Below are positions 1 through 8,803 of a DNA stretch of 64,000 bases, piece after piece. The translations under genes and the position numbers were made by a program. The notes under the pieces were generated by a model, which saw only the letters and a list, made by a program, of their open reading frames with translations, had not been told where the DNA came from and made no database searches. Source of the stretch: a bacterium (lineage in GTDB: Bacteria > Sysuimicrobiota > Sysuimicrobiia > Sysuimicrobiales > Segetimicrobiaceae); NCBI GenBank assembly GCA_035307765.1, contig DATGHU010000006.1:124001-188000 (forward strand), in the 5' to 3' direction. Each line of letters starts with the position of its first letter. Position 1 is the stretch's first letter.

Positions 1-1339
1 TCCGGCCGGGGACGAAGACCAGGTAGTCGCTGACGTCGGGGTAATCGGCCGCCCAGGCCCAGATACCCAGCTGATCTTTCGCATCGCGGTACTTCTGGAG
101 CGCGATGCTGCTCGGCAGACCATCGAGGGTGATCTGGATGCCTACTTTCGCCAGATCGGCCTGGACTTTTTCCGCGACGATGCCGAACTGGACCCCATAA
201 AACACGTTGCCGGTCGAGAATGACAGCTGCCCCTTTAGGTCGCCAGGGTTCGCATCCTTTAGGAGCTGCTTCGCCCGGTCCAGGTCGGTCTTCACGGCCT
301 CGCTCGATGGGAGCGCGCCCGGGAGGGTGGTGGGGATCACGCCGGCCAGCCGGACGGAGCCCGGGCCGGCCAGGGCGAGAATCCCGTTGTAGTCGAGCGC
401 ATAACGGACGGCCTGCTGGACCTTCGGATTGCTGAACGGCCCCCCCACTTGCGGATTATTGTTCATAATGACATACAGCAGGTTGAGCGCCGGCGCGGTC
501 TTGACGGTGACGCCGGGGGTTTGCCGGAGCGACCGCGCTTCGTCGGGACCGATGCCCCAGGCGATTTCGAGATCGCCTCGCTTGAGCATGAGTTCCTCGG
601 TCGCCGGCTCCTTGATGTTGCGCACGACCACCCGGGAAATCGATGGGGCGCCGCGCCAATGGGTCGGGTTCTTGACCAGGACGATCTCCTGGTCCCGCGT
701 TTGGCTCTCCAAAATGTACGGACCGGATCCCGCCGAGTGATCGTTGAGGTAGGCTTCCGCCTTATCCTTCTCCTTCGCATCCGGGCTGGCATCCCCACCA
801 TTCTGCGTCACGACTTTGCTGTCGAGGACGCCAAGCACCGGACTGGAGAGAATGGGGAGGATCGCCGGGTGGGGGGCGTCGAGCTGAATCACCACAGAGT
901 AGGGATCGGGCGCGAGCACGTCCTGGACCCCGTTGAGCAAGAACGCCCCGTTGCCCTTGATGTATCGAACGCGGTCGAATGACCACTTGACGTCCGCGCT
1001 GGTCAGCGGATTCCCGGTGGCGAACCGGACGTTCCTGCGCAGCGTAAAGGTTAATGTCTTTCCGTCGGGCGAGACCTTCCAGCCGGTCGCCAGCGATGGC
1101 TTGGGTGTCGTGAGGTCCGCACCGTCGAAGGTGACGAGGGAGTCGTAGGTGGCGTGGCCGATGTGACTGCTTCCGTTCTCCAGCTGGCGACCGGGGTCAA
1201 GGGTTTTGATATCGAAGCTGAAGCCGGTCACGAGAGTGTCGCTTGGGGCCGCGCTGGCCAAGGAGATCCCCAGCGTGCCGCGGGTCAGCCAATAGCCCGC
1301 CCCTCCTCCAACCATCCTCATGAGATCCCTACGAGTCAC
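1..1339 (-). CDS. ABC transporter solute-binding protein, family 5 (peptide/nickel type), 3' end cut by window edge
   Basis: Extracytoplasmic binding protein of the SBP_bac_5 family, which delivers peptides, nickel or opine-like ligands to a Dpp/Opp-type importer. I start it at the GTG at 1339 because GGGAGA lies just upstream and the N-terminus then reads as a Tat-like signal (TRRDLM followed by a hydrophobic stretch ending ISLASA). Family features follow in order: TLDPG near the mature N-terminus, LTFTLRRNVRFATG, SADVKWSFDRV, GSGPYILES, and AVRYALDYNGIL. The reading frame is open to base 1, so about the last quarter of the family's usual ~500 residues is missing. Its permease and ATPase genes would lie outside the window. 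It is divergent from the aminotransferase operon, so shared control across the intergenic region is possible. Confidence 0.88.
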   Translation of the reverse strand, partial: MTRRDLMRMVGGGAGYWLTRGTLGISLASAAPSDTLVTGFSFDIKTLDPGRQLENGSSHIGHATYDSLVTFDGADLTTPKPSLATGWKVSPDGKTLTFTLRRNVRFATGNPLTSADVKWSFDRVRYIKGNGAFLLNGVQDVLAPDPYSVVIQLDAPHPAILPILSSPVLGVLDSKVVTQNGGDASPDAKEKDKAEAYLNDHSAGSGPYILESQTRDQEIVLVKNPTHWRGAPSISRVVVRNIKEPATEELMLKRGDLEIAWGIGPDEARSLRQTPGVTVKTAPALNLLYVIMNNNPQVGGPFSNPKVQQAVRYALDYNGILALAGPGSVRLAGVIPTTLPGALPSSEAVKTDLDRAKQLLKDANPGDLKGQLSFSTGNVFYGVQFGIVAEKVQADLAKVGIQITLDGLPSSIALQKYRDAKDQLGIWAWAADYPDVSDYLVFVPGR

Positions 1340-1761
1340 GCGAGTTCTCCCCGAGTTTCTTGCGTCCTCCGTCATGTCGCGCCCCCTCCTACGTCAGCTG
1401 CGTGCGTAAGCCTGTTTGTGGCTGCGCGCGGTCGTATCGCCCGTCGGGCGCCGTGCGAAAGGTTTCCGGGCGCCTGCGTGCCAAGGAAAGTCTTGATACT
1501 ATACTGGCGGATGCAAAAAAACTCCTCCTCCGGGTGAAGAGCCGAATGGTATTCTGAGAAACGACCACACCTACGCAAAAAGCGACAGGATTGTTCGTTA
1601 TGCCGTCGAAACCAGCCCAGAATCTGCTCGACGCCTTAGGGTCGATGTGTCGCCGCTTCTCACAACACGCGTGTTGCATGCGTCCGGCATACATCAAAAC
1701 GTTTCCGAAGAGCACGTCGCTGTTGGAAACATTAGCGTGATGACATTCAATGGAGGCAAAT
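1340..1761. other. Divergent intergenic region with an inverted repeat near its right end
   Basis: About 420 bases separate the divergent binding protein and DegT genes. No convincing gene is present. The stretch 1490-1575 is richer in A and T than its surroundings and probably contains promoters, but I could not assign a clear -35/-10 pair on either strand. Two half-sites GTTTCC (1701-1706) and GGAAAC (1725-1730) form an inverted repeat separated by 18 bases, just upstream of the DegT gene, and could be an operator. Confidence 0.45.
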
Positions 1762-2889
1762 GTGAGGGCACCGATTGGCTCGGTCCGGTATCGAACCGTC
1801 TGGACTCCCTTCGACGAGGAGATGCGGGAGGCCATGCTCCGGCCGACCCCCGGGCCAATCTACTATGATGGACCCGAGGTCGAGGCGTTCGAGCGTGAAG
1901 CGGCCTCATACCTTGGTGTTGCGCATGCGCTCGGGGTTGGGTCCGGAACGGCGGCGCTGTACCTGGCGATGCTCGCCCTTGGCCTCGGCCCAGGCCATGA
2001 GGTGATCGTCCCCGCCAACGCCTACCTTGCCCCCGCGGAGTGCACCATCCAGGTCGGAGCGCGACCGGTGTACTGCGATGTCCGCGAGGATACGGCCAAC
2101 CTCGATGCCTCGACCGTGGGGCCGCTGCTGAGTCGGCGCACGAGGGCGATCGTCGTCGTGCACACATACGGTCATCCCGTAGACATGGATCCGCTCTTGA
2201 ACTTGGCTCGACGGGAGCGGATCTACGTGATCGAGGACGTGGCGCACGCGCTTGGGGGAACGTACAAGGGACGCATGCTGGGCTCGATCGGCGACGCTGC
2301 GGCCGCGAGTTTTGCCCGCAAGGGCGTGACGGTCGCCGGCCAAGGCGGGATGGTGTTCACGGGGGACCAAGAAGTGTATCGTCGGATGGTGCGGCTGCAC
2401 CGCCACGGTTGGGATCGCGGGGATGCCTACCGAACGGCCGTCCACGCCGTAGGTTTCAACCACACATTGAGCGAGAGCCTCGCGGCGGTGGGCCGCGTCT
2501 CCCTGGGTCGCCTCCGAGCCAACAATCGCATGCGTGCGGATAATGCCCGGCGGTACACCGAGGGACTCGGCCGGCGAGGGGTCCCCGTGCGCCCGTTCGC
2601 GGTGATGCCGTGGGGGGAGCATGCCTGGCTGCACTACGTCGTGCGGGCGCCCAATCGTGACGCGCTCAGGAGGTTCTTGGGGGAGCGGGGGATCGAGGCG
2701 GGCATCCACTATCGCTCCCTCGTGTACCGGACGCCCGCGTATGTGTCGCGGACGGGAGAGGATCCCGGCCCGCGACCGGTCACCGATCGACTGGTCGAGG
2801 AGATCCTCACATTGCCCTCCCATCCCGACATGGGCGACGGGGTGGAGGACGTCATGAATGAGGTCGCCGAATTCTATGCCGCCCCGTGA
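1762..2889 (+). CDS. DegT/DnrJ/EryC1/StrS-family PLP-dependent aminotransferase
   Basis: Fold-type I PLP enzyme of the sugar-aminotransferase (DegT/StrS/ArnB) family. The family motifs are in order: GSGTAALYLAM (phosphate and cofactor loop), EVIVPANAYLAPAE, the cofactor-contacting acidic motif EDVAHALG (Asp159 and His162 from the GTG start), and the Schiff-base lysine in FARKGVTVAGQGGMV (Lys187). It has about 375 residues, the usual family length. The GTG at 1762 is preferred because GGAGG at 1752-1756 sits 5 bases ahead of it; the ATG at 1750 has no ribosome site. It overlaps the downstream amidase by about 30 bases, so the two are translationally coupled. The amidase context hints at amine or amide metabolism rather than cell-surface sugar synthesis, but the substrate is unknown. 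Confidence 0.88.
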   Translation: MRAPIGSVRYRTVWTPFDEEMREAMLRPTPGPIYYDGPEVEAFEREAASYLGVAHALGVGSGTAALYLAMLALGLGPGHEVIVPANAYLAPAECTIQVGARPVYCDVREDTANLDASTVGPLLSRRTRAIVVVHTYGHPVDMDPLLNLARRERIYVIEDVAHALGGTYKGRMLGSIGDAAAASFARKGVTVAGQGGMVFTGDQEVYRRMVRLHRHGWDRGDAYRTAVHAVGFNHTLSESLAAVGRVSLGRLRANNRMRADNARRYTEGLGRRGVPVRPFAVMPWGEHAWLHYVVRAPNRDALRRFLGERGIEAGIHYRSLVYRTPAYVSRTGEDPGPRPVTDRLVEEILTLPSHPDMGDGVEDVMNEVAEFYAAP

Positions 2890-4279
2890 TGCCGACCTGG
2901 CATTCCTGCCCCTGACGGCGCTCTCCCGCCTCGTGGAGAAGCACGAGGTCTCGCCGGTGGAGATCGTCAGCGCGCTGCTCCCCCGGATCGAGCGGTACAA
3001 CGAGGACCTGCGAAGTTACATTACTATCTGCGGAGACTCCGCCCTGGTCGCGGCGCGGGCGGCCGAGGACGACATCGTGCACGGGCGCCGCCGGGGGCCG
3101 CTGCACGGGCTCCCGGTGGCCCACAAGGACATCAGCGCGACCAAGGGGGTGCGGACCACCGCCCACTCGCGCACGCTCCTTGAGTTCGTGCCGGACCACG
3201 ACGCGACACACGTACGCCGCCTGTCCGAGGCCGGCATGATCCTGCTGGGGAAGACGAACACGACCGAGTTCGCCTGCGGGGCACTCGACGTGTTCGGGCC
3301 CCACCGCAATCCCTGGGATCTTTCCCGATACGCGGGCGGGTCGAGCGGAGGTTCGGCCAGCGCGTTGGCGGCCGGACTGGCGGTGGCGGCGACCGGGTCG
3401 GATACGGGCGGGTCGATTCGCGTGCCGGCGAGCTTTTGCGGGATCGTCGGTGTCAAACCCACCTATGGCCGCGTGAGCCGGTACGGGGTGATCCCGCTCA
3501 GTTGGAGCATGGATACCGCCGGGCCGATGGCGCGAACGGTCGCAGACTGTGCGATGCTCCTCGGGGTGATGGCGGGGCATGACCCGCTCGACCCGACGAG
3601 CGCGAACGTGTCCGTGCCGGATTACGGCGAGGGCCTCACGTCGGGGGTCAGGGGCCTGAGGCTCGGCATACCGCAGCAGCATTTCTTCGAGGGACTGGAC
3701 CCCGAGGTCGACGAGCGGGTTCGGACGGCGCTGGGGCAGTTCGAGACGCTCGGGGCATCACTTGAACCGGTGGACCTGCCCCGCGCGCGGGATGTTGCCC
3801 CGGCGCAAGCCGTGCTCACCATGGTCGAGGCGTTCGCGGAGCACGCCAGCCGGCTGCGGCGGGCGGCTTCGGCCTACGGGCTACGCACGCGCCGGCGCAT
3901 CGCCTCCGGCGCCTTCTATACCACGGCGGACTACGACGCCGCGGTGCAGGTCCGGACGCTATGGCGGCGCGAACTTGAAGCGGTGCTGCGTCATGTCGAT
4001 GCCCTCGTGACACCCACCGTGCCGCTCCCGGCGTTTACCGTGGAAGCGCAACTGGCCGAGGCGGGTCCGCCCGACACGGGCTGGTTGACCCGGCACTTCA
4101 ATTTCTCAGGTCACCCGGCGCTGACGCTCCCGTGCGGCACAACCGCCGCCGGGCTGCCGGTGGGTCTTCAGTTGGCAGGTCGGCCCTTCGACGAAGCGAC
4201 GTTGTTCAGGATCGCACATGCGTACGAACAGGCGACGCCATGGCACACTCGGCGTCCGGCCATGCGGGAGGTTGTGTAG
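2858..4279 (+). CDS. Amidase-signature family amidase (GatA/AtzE-like)
   Basis: Hydrolyses a carboxamide C-N bond with a Ser-cisSer-Lys triad in the cytoplasm. The triad is visible: the lysine in GLPVAHKDI (Lys90), the cis-serine in GGSSGGSAS (162-163) and the nucleophilic serine in GSDTGGSIRVP (Ser186). The glycine/serine-rich signature continues into CGIVGVKPTYG, and the C-terminal LPVGLQLAG element is present. Length 473 residues is normal. The start at 2858 lies inside the 3' end of the aminotransferase gene, with GGAGG (2844-2848) 9 bases upstream; an ATG at 2876 is an alternative. The next gene encodes a tiny protein starting 2 bases after the stop, as in AtzE/AtzG and GatA/GatC pairs. 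The substrate cannot be read from sequence. Confidence 0.93.
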   Translation: MRSPNSMPPRDADLAFLPLTALSRLVEKHEVSPVEIVSALLPRIERYNEDLRSYITICGDSALVAARAAEDDIVHGRRRGPLHGLPVAHKDISATKGVRTTAHSRTLLEFVPDHDATHVRRLSEAGMILLGKTNTTEFACGALDVFGPHRNPWDLSRYAGGSSGGSASALAAGLAVAATGSDTGGSIRVPASFCGIVGVKPTYGRVSRYGVIPLSWSMDTAGPMARTVADCAMLLGVMAGHDPLDPTSANVSVPDYGEGLTSGVRGLRLGIPQQHFFEGLDPEVDERVRTALGQFETLGASLEPVDLPRARDVAPAQAVLTMVEAFAEHASRLRRAASAYGLRTRRRIASGAFYTTADYDAAVQVRTLWRRELEAVLRHVDALVTPTVPLPAFTVEAQLAEAGPPDTGWLTRHFNFSGHPALTLPCGTTAAGLPVGLQLAGRPFDEATLFRIAHAYEQATPWHTRRPAMREVV

Positions 4280-4280
4280 C

Positions 4281-4478
4281 ATGGGCGTGGAGCGCGCATG
4301 GCTTCGGGCAGAAGCCGAACGACTCGGTCTGGCGCTCACCGATGAAGACCTCGCCGCGATCGGCCAAGCCGTCAGTACGACCCGCACCGAGCTCGCCGGG
4401 GTGCAACCGGCCTCCCCCGACGAGTCAGCCGGTACTCCGGTCGGATTCCTGCCGATCTCGTTCCACCGGCCGTCGTAG
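4281..4478 (+). CDS. Small amidase partner protein, AtzG/GatC-like
   Basis: A 65-residue acidic protein starting one base after the amidase stop codon. It opens with a predicted helical segment (AWLRAEAERLGLALTDEDLA), a second helix (AIGQAVSTTRTELAG) and a tail rich in Pro and Ser ending FLPISFHRPS. This architecture (two helices, then an extended proline-containing tail) matches AtzG/DUF4089 and GatC, small subunits that wrap around and stabilise an amidase-signature subunit. Its position directly beside an amidase gene supports that role. The identification rests on architecture and context, not on a strong sequence match, so a hypothetical protein remains possible. Confidence 0.6.
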   Translation: MGVERAWLRAEAERLGLALTDEDLAAIGQAVSTTRTELAGVQPASPDESAGTPVGFLPISFHRPS

Positions 4479-4541
4479 CGCCCGTTCTCAGGCGGGCGCC
4501 GCGCCGATCTCCTGCACGTTTCTGAACGCGGAGGACACGGC

Positions 4542-5906
4542 ATGCTGGTACTGCGGAACGCCACTGTCGTGACCGGCGACGGCGCGACGGTGATTTCCGA
4601 CGGGGCGGTCGTGGTCGAGGGCGCGCGGATCGTTGAAGTCCGCAGCGGTTCGCACTCCCGGACCGGCGGCGGGGACACCGTCATGGATCTCGGCGGGCGC
4701 CTGATCGTGCCGGGCGCCATCAACTCCCACGCGCACGGGAGCGTTGCGTGTCCCCTCTTTGCGAGCGGGGCGCCGCCCCTGCCGTTCGAGCGCGTCCTCG
4801 CCAATCTGGACTACCATCTGCTCGGCGGCACGACGACGCTCTTGAACCTCGACGGCTTCAACCTTCCCGAAGAGGTCGATCGGAGCGTTCGCGCCCATCC
4901 GATCAACCTGCGCTCCGCGACGATTCACTTCCCGTTGTCGTTTCAAGCCGCGAACGAGGCCGATGGAAAAGGCCTGGCCCCCGCACACTTGGCCATGAGC
5001 GTGGAGACGATGCTGGCGCACGGCGCGGTCGCGATCGGGGAAGTGGGCGGCGGCCACACGCTCGCAGGGGGGGGCCAAGACTACATGTACATCCCCATGG
5101 CCGTGGAACGGGAGACCGGCGTTCGCCTCACGCCTCACCAGGCTGCGGGGATCAAGTACGCGGTGCTGGGCCGACGGGGTCAGGTGGAGGCATACGACCG
5201 CGCGCGCGTGGAAGCTGTGCTCGCGCAGGTTGGCCTCGCGGGCCGGATGACGCCCGAGCGCGCGCGGGAGATTATCCACAGCACGGTGCTGCCCTCGTTT
5301 CAGGTTGCGCTCGACGGGTTACGCGAGGCGGGCCTCTTAGCGGCACGCCACCGCGTCCCCGTTGTGGTGCACACCTCCGCGCCTTCGGAGGCCGCGATCG
5401 ATGACGCCGCAGATGCGGCCGGATCGTTCCTTGTCTCGGGGCACACCAACCATTCGACCTTCACGGTCGAAGAGTCGCTCGCGTGCGCGAGGCGAGTGAA
5501 AAAGAAGGGCGCGTGGATCGAGGTGTGTACCCTCGACGCTTTCGGTGCCCGGAAGCTCGTGGAGCGGCCCGACAACATGTATGCGTTGTTGAGGCACGAT
5601 CTGGTGGACCTCGTCGCGACCGACTATGCCGCCGGGCGCTGGGACAACCCGTACGTGGGCATGGCTCACGCGGTCGCGGACGGCGTGCTTGCGCTGCCGA
5701 AGGCGGTCACGCTCGTCACGAAGAATGTGACGGCGGCGTACCCTGGGCTCGCCGCCGACCGGGGCGAGATCGCCCCCGGCAAGATCGCCGATCTCGTCGT
5801 CTGTCGGGGTCGTCTCGACCAGGTAGATCTCGTCTTCGTGAACGGTACGCTTGTCTGCGAGGACGGGACGGTCAGGCGCTCGGCCGGCGCGGAAGGGTGC
5901 ACGTGA
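4542..5906 (+). CDS. Metal-dependent amidohydrolase (enamidase/imidazolonepropionase-like)
   Basis: Amidohydrolase-superfamily enzyme of 454 residues. The N-terminal beta-sandwich half (LVLRNATVVTGDG, LIVPGAINSHAHG) leads into the HxH metal motif (His63, His65). Further ligand candidates are histidines in VVVHTSAP and VSGHTNHS and the aspartate in LVATDYAAG. The C-terminal sandwich half carries APGKIADLVV. These are the family's standard landmarks; it resembles enamidase-type members in retaining a glycine-rich GEVGGGHTLAGGG segment. The enzyme likely hydrolyses a cyclic or linear amide, imide or enamide. A ribosome site GGAGGA lies upstream of 4542, and the stop overlaps the next start (TGATG), so it is co-translated with the flavoenzyme. 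Probably one step of the same amide pathway as the amidase. Confidence 0.87.
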   Translation: MLVLRNATVVTGDGATVISDGAVVVEGARIVEVRSGSHSRTGGGDTVMDLGGRLIVPGAINSHAHGSVACPLFASGAPPLPFERVLANLDYHLLGGTTTLLNLDGFNLPEEVDRSVRAHPINLRSATIHFPLSFQAANEADGKGLAPAHLAMSVETMLAHGAVAIGEVGGGHTLAGGGQDYMYIPMAVERETGVRLTPHQAAGIKYAVLGRRGQVEAYDRARVEAVLAQVGLAGRMTPERAREIIHSTVLPSFQVALDGLREAGLLAARHRVPVVVHTSAPSEAAIDDAADAAGSFLVSGHTNHSTFTVEESLACARRVKKKGAWIEVCTLDAFGARKLVERPDNMYALLRHDLVDLVATDYAAGRWDNPYVGMAHAVADGVLALPKAVTLVTKNVTAAYPGLAADRGEIAPGKIADLVVCRGRLDQVDLVFVNGTLVCEDGTVRRSAGAEGCT

Positions 5907-7021
5907 TGCGGGTCATCGTCGTCGGGGGGGGGATCGTCGGCGCGTCAGCGGCGTTTCGGCTGGCCGAGGCCGGCGCCGAGGTCGCGCTCCTCGAAGCGGG
6001 CCGCCTGGGCGGCGGGACCTCGGCGGCGACTTTTGCATGGCTCAATTCCAACGACAAGTCCCCCTTCGAGTACCACGAGCTGAATGTCGCCGGAATGACG
6101 GAGCATTCCCAGCTGCGCCAGGAGTTCGAGACGGCGGCGTGGCTGCATCTCGACGGCAACATCGAGTGGGCGCCCGATGGGTCGATGGCCGCGGCACTGA
6201 GCGCCAAGGTGGAGCGGCTTCGAGGGTGGGGGTACCCGGTGGAGTGGTTACCCGTCTCCGAACTGCGGAGACTCGAGCCGGAGTTGCGGGCGCCGACGGA
6301 CGTTACTCAGTTCGCGTTCTATCCATCGGAAGGCTACGTCGATGTTCCGGTGCTGGTTGGCGCGCTGGCGCGGGCGGCGGCGGAGGCCGGGGCGACGGTC
6401 CGGAACGGCTGCCGGGTGACTGCGCTGACCCTCGACCGCAGCCGTGTTCGTGGGGTCGTCACGGCTGAGGGTGAGCGCCTCGACGCGGACCTGGTTGTGA
6501 GCTGCGTCGGCCGGTGGACGGATCAGTTCGTCGCTCTTGCGGGTGTCGGGCTGCCGCTCGCGCCGACGAGCGGCCTGCTCGCAATCTCGCATCCTTCCGC
6601 GGTTGGGGTCCGTGCCATCCTGCACACGCACGAAGTGAACCTGCGGGCCGACGGGGGAGGGCGGGTCATGATGCGTGCCGGGGAGTTCGACCGGACCGTG
6701 GGGCCGGAGACGCCTGTTGTCCCGTTGCCGGAGGTTTGTGCGCAGGTCCTTGAACGGGCGACTCGGGTACTGCCCCGGCTTGCCGGGACGGGGTTGGAGG
6801 CGGCGCGGATTGGCGTTCGTCCCATTCCTGCGGACGGCTACCCCGCGGTGGGCCCGGTCCCCGGGGTCGAAGGCTTGTATGTCGTCTGCACGCACAGCGG
6901 TGTCACGTTGGGACCCCTGTTGGGTCGTTTCATCGCTCAGGAGGTGGTGAAGTGCGAGGTGGACAAGCGCCTCCGACCGTTCCGGGCTGCTCGGTTAGCA
7001 AAGGCGGCAGGCGCCGAATGA
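5906..7021 (+). CDS. FAD-dependent oxidoreductase, DAO (D-amino-acid oxidase) family
   Basis: Oxidative deaminase or demethylase-type flavoenzyme of 371 residues. The N-terminus has the dinucleotide motif VVGGGIVGASAAFRLAEAG followed by the ribose-binding acidic residue in VALLEAG. The C-terminal FAD segment contains the family pattern IGVRPIPADGYPAVGPVPG and a final THSGVTLGPLLG. It belongs to the glycine/sarcosine/D-amino-acid oxidase group, which oxidises an amine to an imine. The ATG at 5906 shares a base with the stop of the amidohydrolase gene; an upstream in-frame extension exists but would be antisense in character to the coding frame of the neighbour and is rejected. It is the last gene of the 1762-7021 operon; the next gene is convergent. 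Confidence 0.9.
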   Translation: MRVIVVGGGIVGASAAFRLAEAGAEVALLEAGRLGGGTSAATFAWLNSNDKSPFEYHELNVAGMTEHSQLRQEFETAAWLHLDGNIEWAPDGSMAAALSAKVERLRGWGYPVEWLPVSELRRLEPELRAPTDVTQFAFYPSEGYVDVPVLVGALARAAAEAGATVRNGCRVTALTLDRSRVRGVVTAEGERLDADLVVSCVGRWTDQFVALAGVGLPLAPTSGLLAISHPSAVGVRAILHTHEVNLRADGGGRVMMRAGEFDRTVGPETPVVPLPEVCAQVLERATRVLPRLAGTGLEAARIGVRPIPADGYPAVGPVPGVEGLYVVCTHSGVTLGPLLGRFIAQEVVKCEVDKRLRPFRAARLAKAAGAE

Positions 7022-7123
7022 GATAAGCGGTCCAGTGGTTCTTCATACCGTTCGGGGGACGGGACTTTACCGACTGCACACACTAGGCGAACCCTCCGCG
7101 GCGGTGCGCTGATCCGTTTCCAC

Positions 7124-8803
7124 TCACTCGCCCCGGCGGGTCATCGTGGCGGGCAGGGGAAATTCGTTGGGATCGATCGGGATTTCGATCACCGCCGGCC
7201 CGCCGCACCCCAGCGCGGCGGTCACGGCATCTCCGATCTGGTCGGGGTGCTCCGCGTAGTACCCCCGGGCGCCGAAGAGTTCCGCATACCTGTCGAACCG
7301 AGGGTTGCCGATGTCGGTGGCGATATAGCGTTCCGAGTAGAATTGCTTCTGGTAGGCCTTCTCCGAGCCCCAGCAGTTGTTGTTCATCACCAGGGTGACG
7401 ACGGCGATCCCATGCCGCACCGCCGTCTCTAGTTCCTGCGCGTTCATGAGAAAGCCGCCGTCCCCGTGGATCGCCAATACCGGCGATCCGGGCCGAGCCA
7501 GCTTTGCCCCGAGGGCGGCCGGAAAGGCAAACCCCAGCCCTCCCAAGTCGAGGGGTGTGAGCAGGGTGCGGGGGTGGGAGAATTGCAGACGGTCATAGCC
7601 GTACGCCGGCGCCGCTCCAGCATCCAGCGCGATGATCGCCTCGGGGGGGAGGACGCGCCGCAGTTCGGCGTAGACGCGCTGGGGCTTGACCGGCCGCGAG
7701 TGGAAATCGGCTTCCGCCGCCAGCCGTGCTTGGCGCTTGGCGCGGAGTTCCTGGGTTTCCCGCTGCCACGCCTCTCGCGTCCGGTACACCGGCTCCTCTG
7801 AAAGGACGGAGAGCAGGGAAGAGGCGGCTTCTTTCGCGTCGGCCTGGATGCCCAAGATGACGGGGTAGGTCCGCCCGATGTCGCGGCCGTCGACGTCGAT
7901 CTGAACGATCCGCGCCCCCGACTTGATATAGCGGTCGTCGTAGTAGGTGGTGAACTGTCCCAGGCGCGTCCCGATCGCCAGCAGCAGGTCGGCCCGGCGG
8001 CAGGCCGCGGCCGCTTCGGGGGCGCCGGCTCGGCCGAGCGGCCCGACGTACAGCGGGAGCGCGTTCGGAACGGCGTCGTTGCGCCCGTAGGCGGTGACGG
8101 CCGGCACCGCGTGCCTTGTGCTCAACTGTGCCACCAGGTCGTTGGCCTTCGCCCACGTGACGCCGCCGCCCACGAGCAGGAGCGGGCGCTCGGCTTGCCG
8201 CAGGTGGCGGGCTGCTTCCCTGACGGCGTCCGGATGCGGCGGTTGGGGGTGCGACGGTCGGTAACTCGCCGCGGGCCCCACCTCCGTCCGGACAACCTGA
8301 TCATTCAGAACGTCCCGGGGGATGTCGACGAACACCGGCCCCTTGCGACCGGTCATGGCGCTGCGCAGAGCGAAATGGAGGATCTCCGGGATGCGGTCCG
8401 CCTTGTTGACCTGGATCGACAGCTTCGTCACCGGCTTGAACATGCTGACCAGGTCGAACTCCTGGAAGGCATCCTTATAGTAGTCTCCCAGGCGTGGCCC
8501 GCCGGCGATGGCGACGACCGGGGAGTGGGCCGCGTACGCCCCGGCGATCCCCGTGAGCAGGTTGATGGCCCCCGGTCCGGCGGTCACCAGGCACGCCGCG
8601 GGAGTCCCCGCGACCCGCGCCAGGCCGTCGGCCATGAACGCCGCGCCCTGCTCGTGGCGTACGTTCACGTACCCGACGCTTTTGTCGTCGTAGAGGGCGT
8701 CCAGGACGTCGAGGAAGGTTGAGCCGACGATGCCAAAGATGTGCCGCACCTGTTCGGCTTTCAGGAGTGCGACGACTGCCTGGCCCCCGGTCATCTCCGC
8801 CAC
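7124..8803 (-). CDS. Thiamine-diphosphate-dependent enzyme, acetolactate synthase-like
   Basis: Three-domain ThDP enzyme (PYR, central, PP domains) of 559 residues. The catalytic glutamate is Glu51 in NVRHEQGAAFMADG. GPGAINLLTGIA follows. The central domain carries LLLVGGGVTWAKA. The PP domain holds the ThDP/metal motif IHGDGGFLMNAQELET with LVMNNNCWG. These motifs fit acetolactate synthase, benzoylformate decarboxylase, oxalyl-CoA decarboxylase and related 2-oxoacid enzymes; no small regulatory subunit gene is beside it, so a catabolic role on a 2-oxo or acyl substrate is more likely than branched-chain amino-acid synthesis. The GTG at 8803 is chosen because AGGGGAGG precedes it by 7 bases; an ATG three codons in is the alternative. 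Confidence 0.9.
   Translation of the reverse strand: MAEMTGGQAVVALLKAEQVRHIFGIVGSTFLDVLDALYDDKSVGYVNVRHEQGAAFMADGLARVAGTPAACLVTAGPGAINLLTGIAGAYAAHSPVVAIAGGPRLGDYYKDAFQEFDLVSMFKPVTKLSIQVNKADRIPEILHFALRSAMTGRKGPVFVDIPRDVLNDQVVRTEVGPAASYRPSHPQPPHPDAVREAARHLRQAERPLLLVGGGVTWAKANDLVAQLSTRHAVPAVTAYGRNDAVPNALPLYVGPLGRAGAPEAAAACRRADLLLAIGTRLGQFTTYYDDRYIKSGARIVQIDVDGRDIGRTYPVILGIQADAKEAASSLLSVLSEEPVYRTREAWQRETQELRAKRQARLAAEADFHSRPVKPQRVYAELRRVLPPEAIIALDAGAAPAYGYDRLQFSHPRTLLTPLDLGGLGFAFPAALGAKLARPGSPVLAIHGDGGFLMNAQELETAVRHGIAVVTLVMNNNCWGSEKAYQKQFYSERYIATDIGNPRFDRYAELFGARGYYAEHPDQIGDAVTAALGCGGPAVIEIPIDPNEFPLPATMTRRGE

Noticed and set aside
1490-1520. TATAGT/TATACT boxes as promoters for the flanking genes
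   Set aside because: No hexamer resembling TTGACA lies at 16-18 bases on either strand, so a promoter call is not justified.
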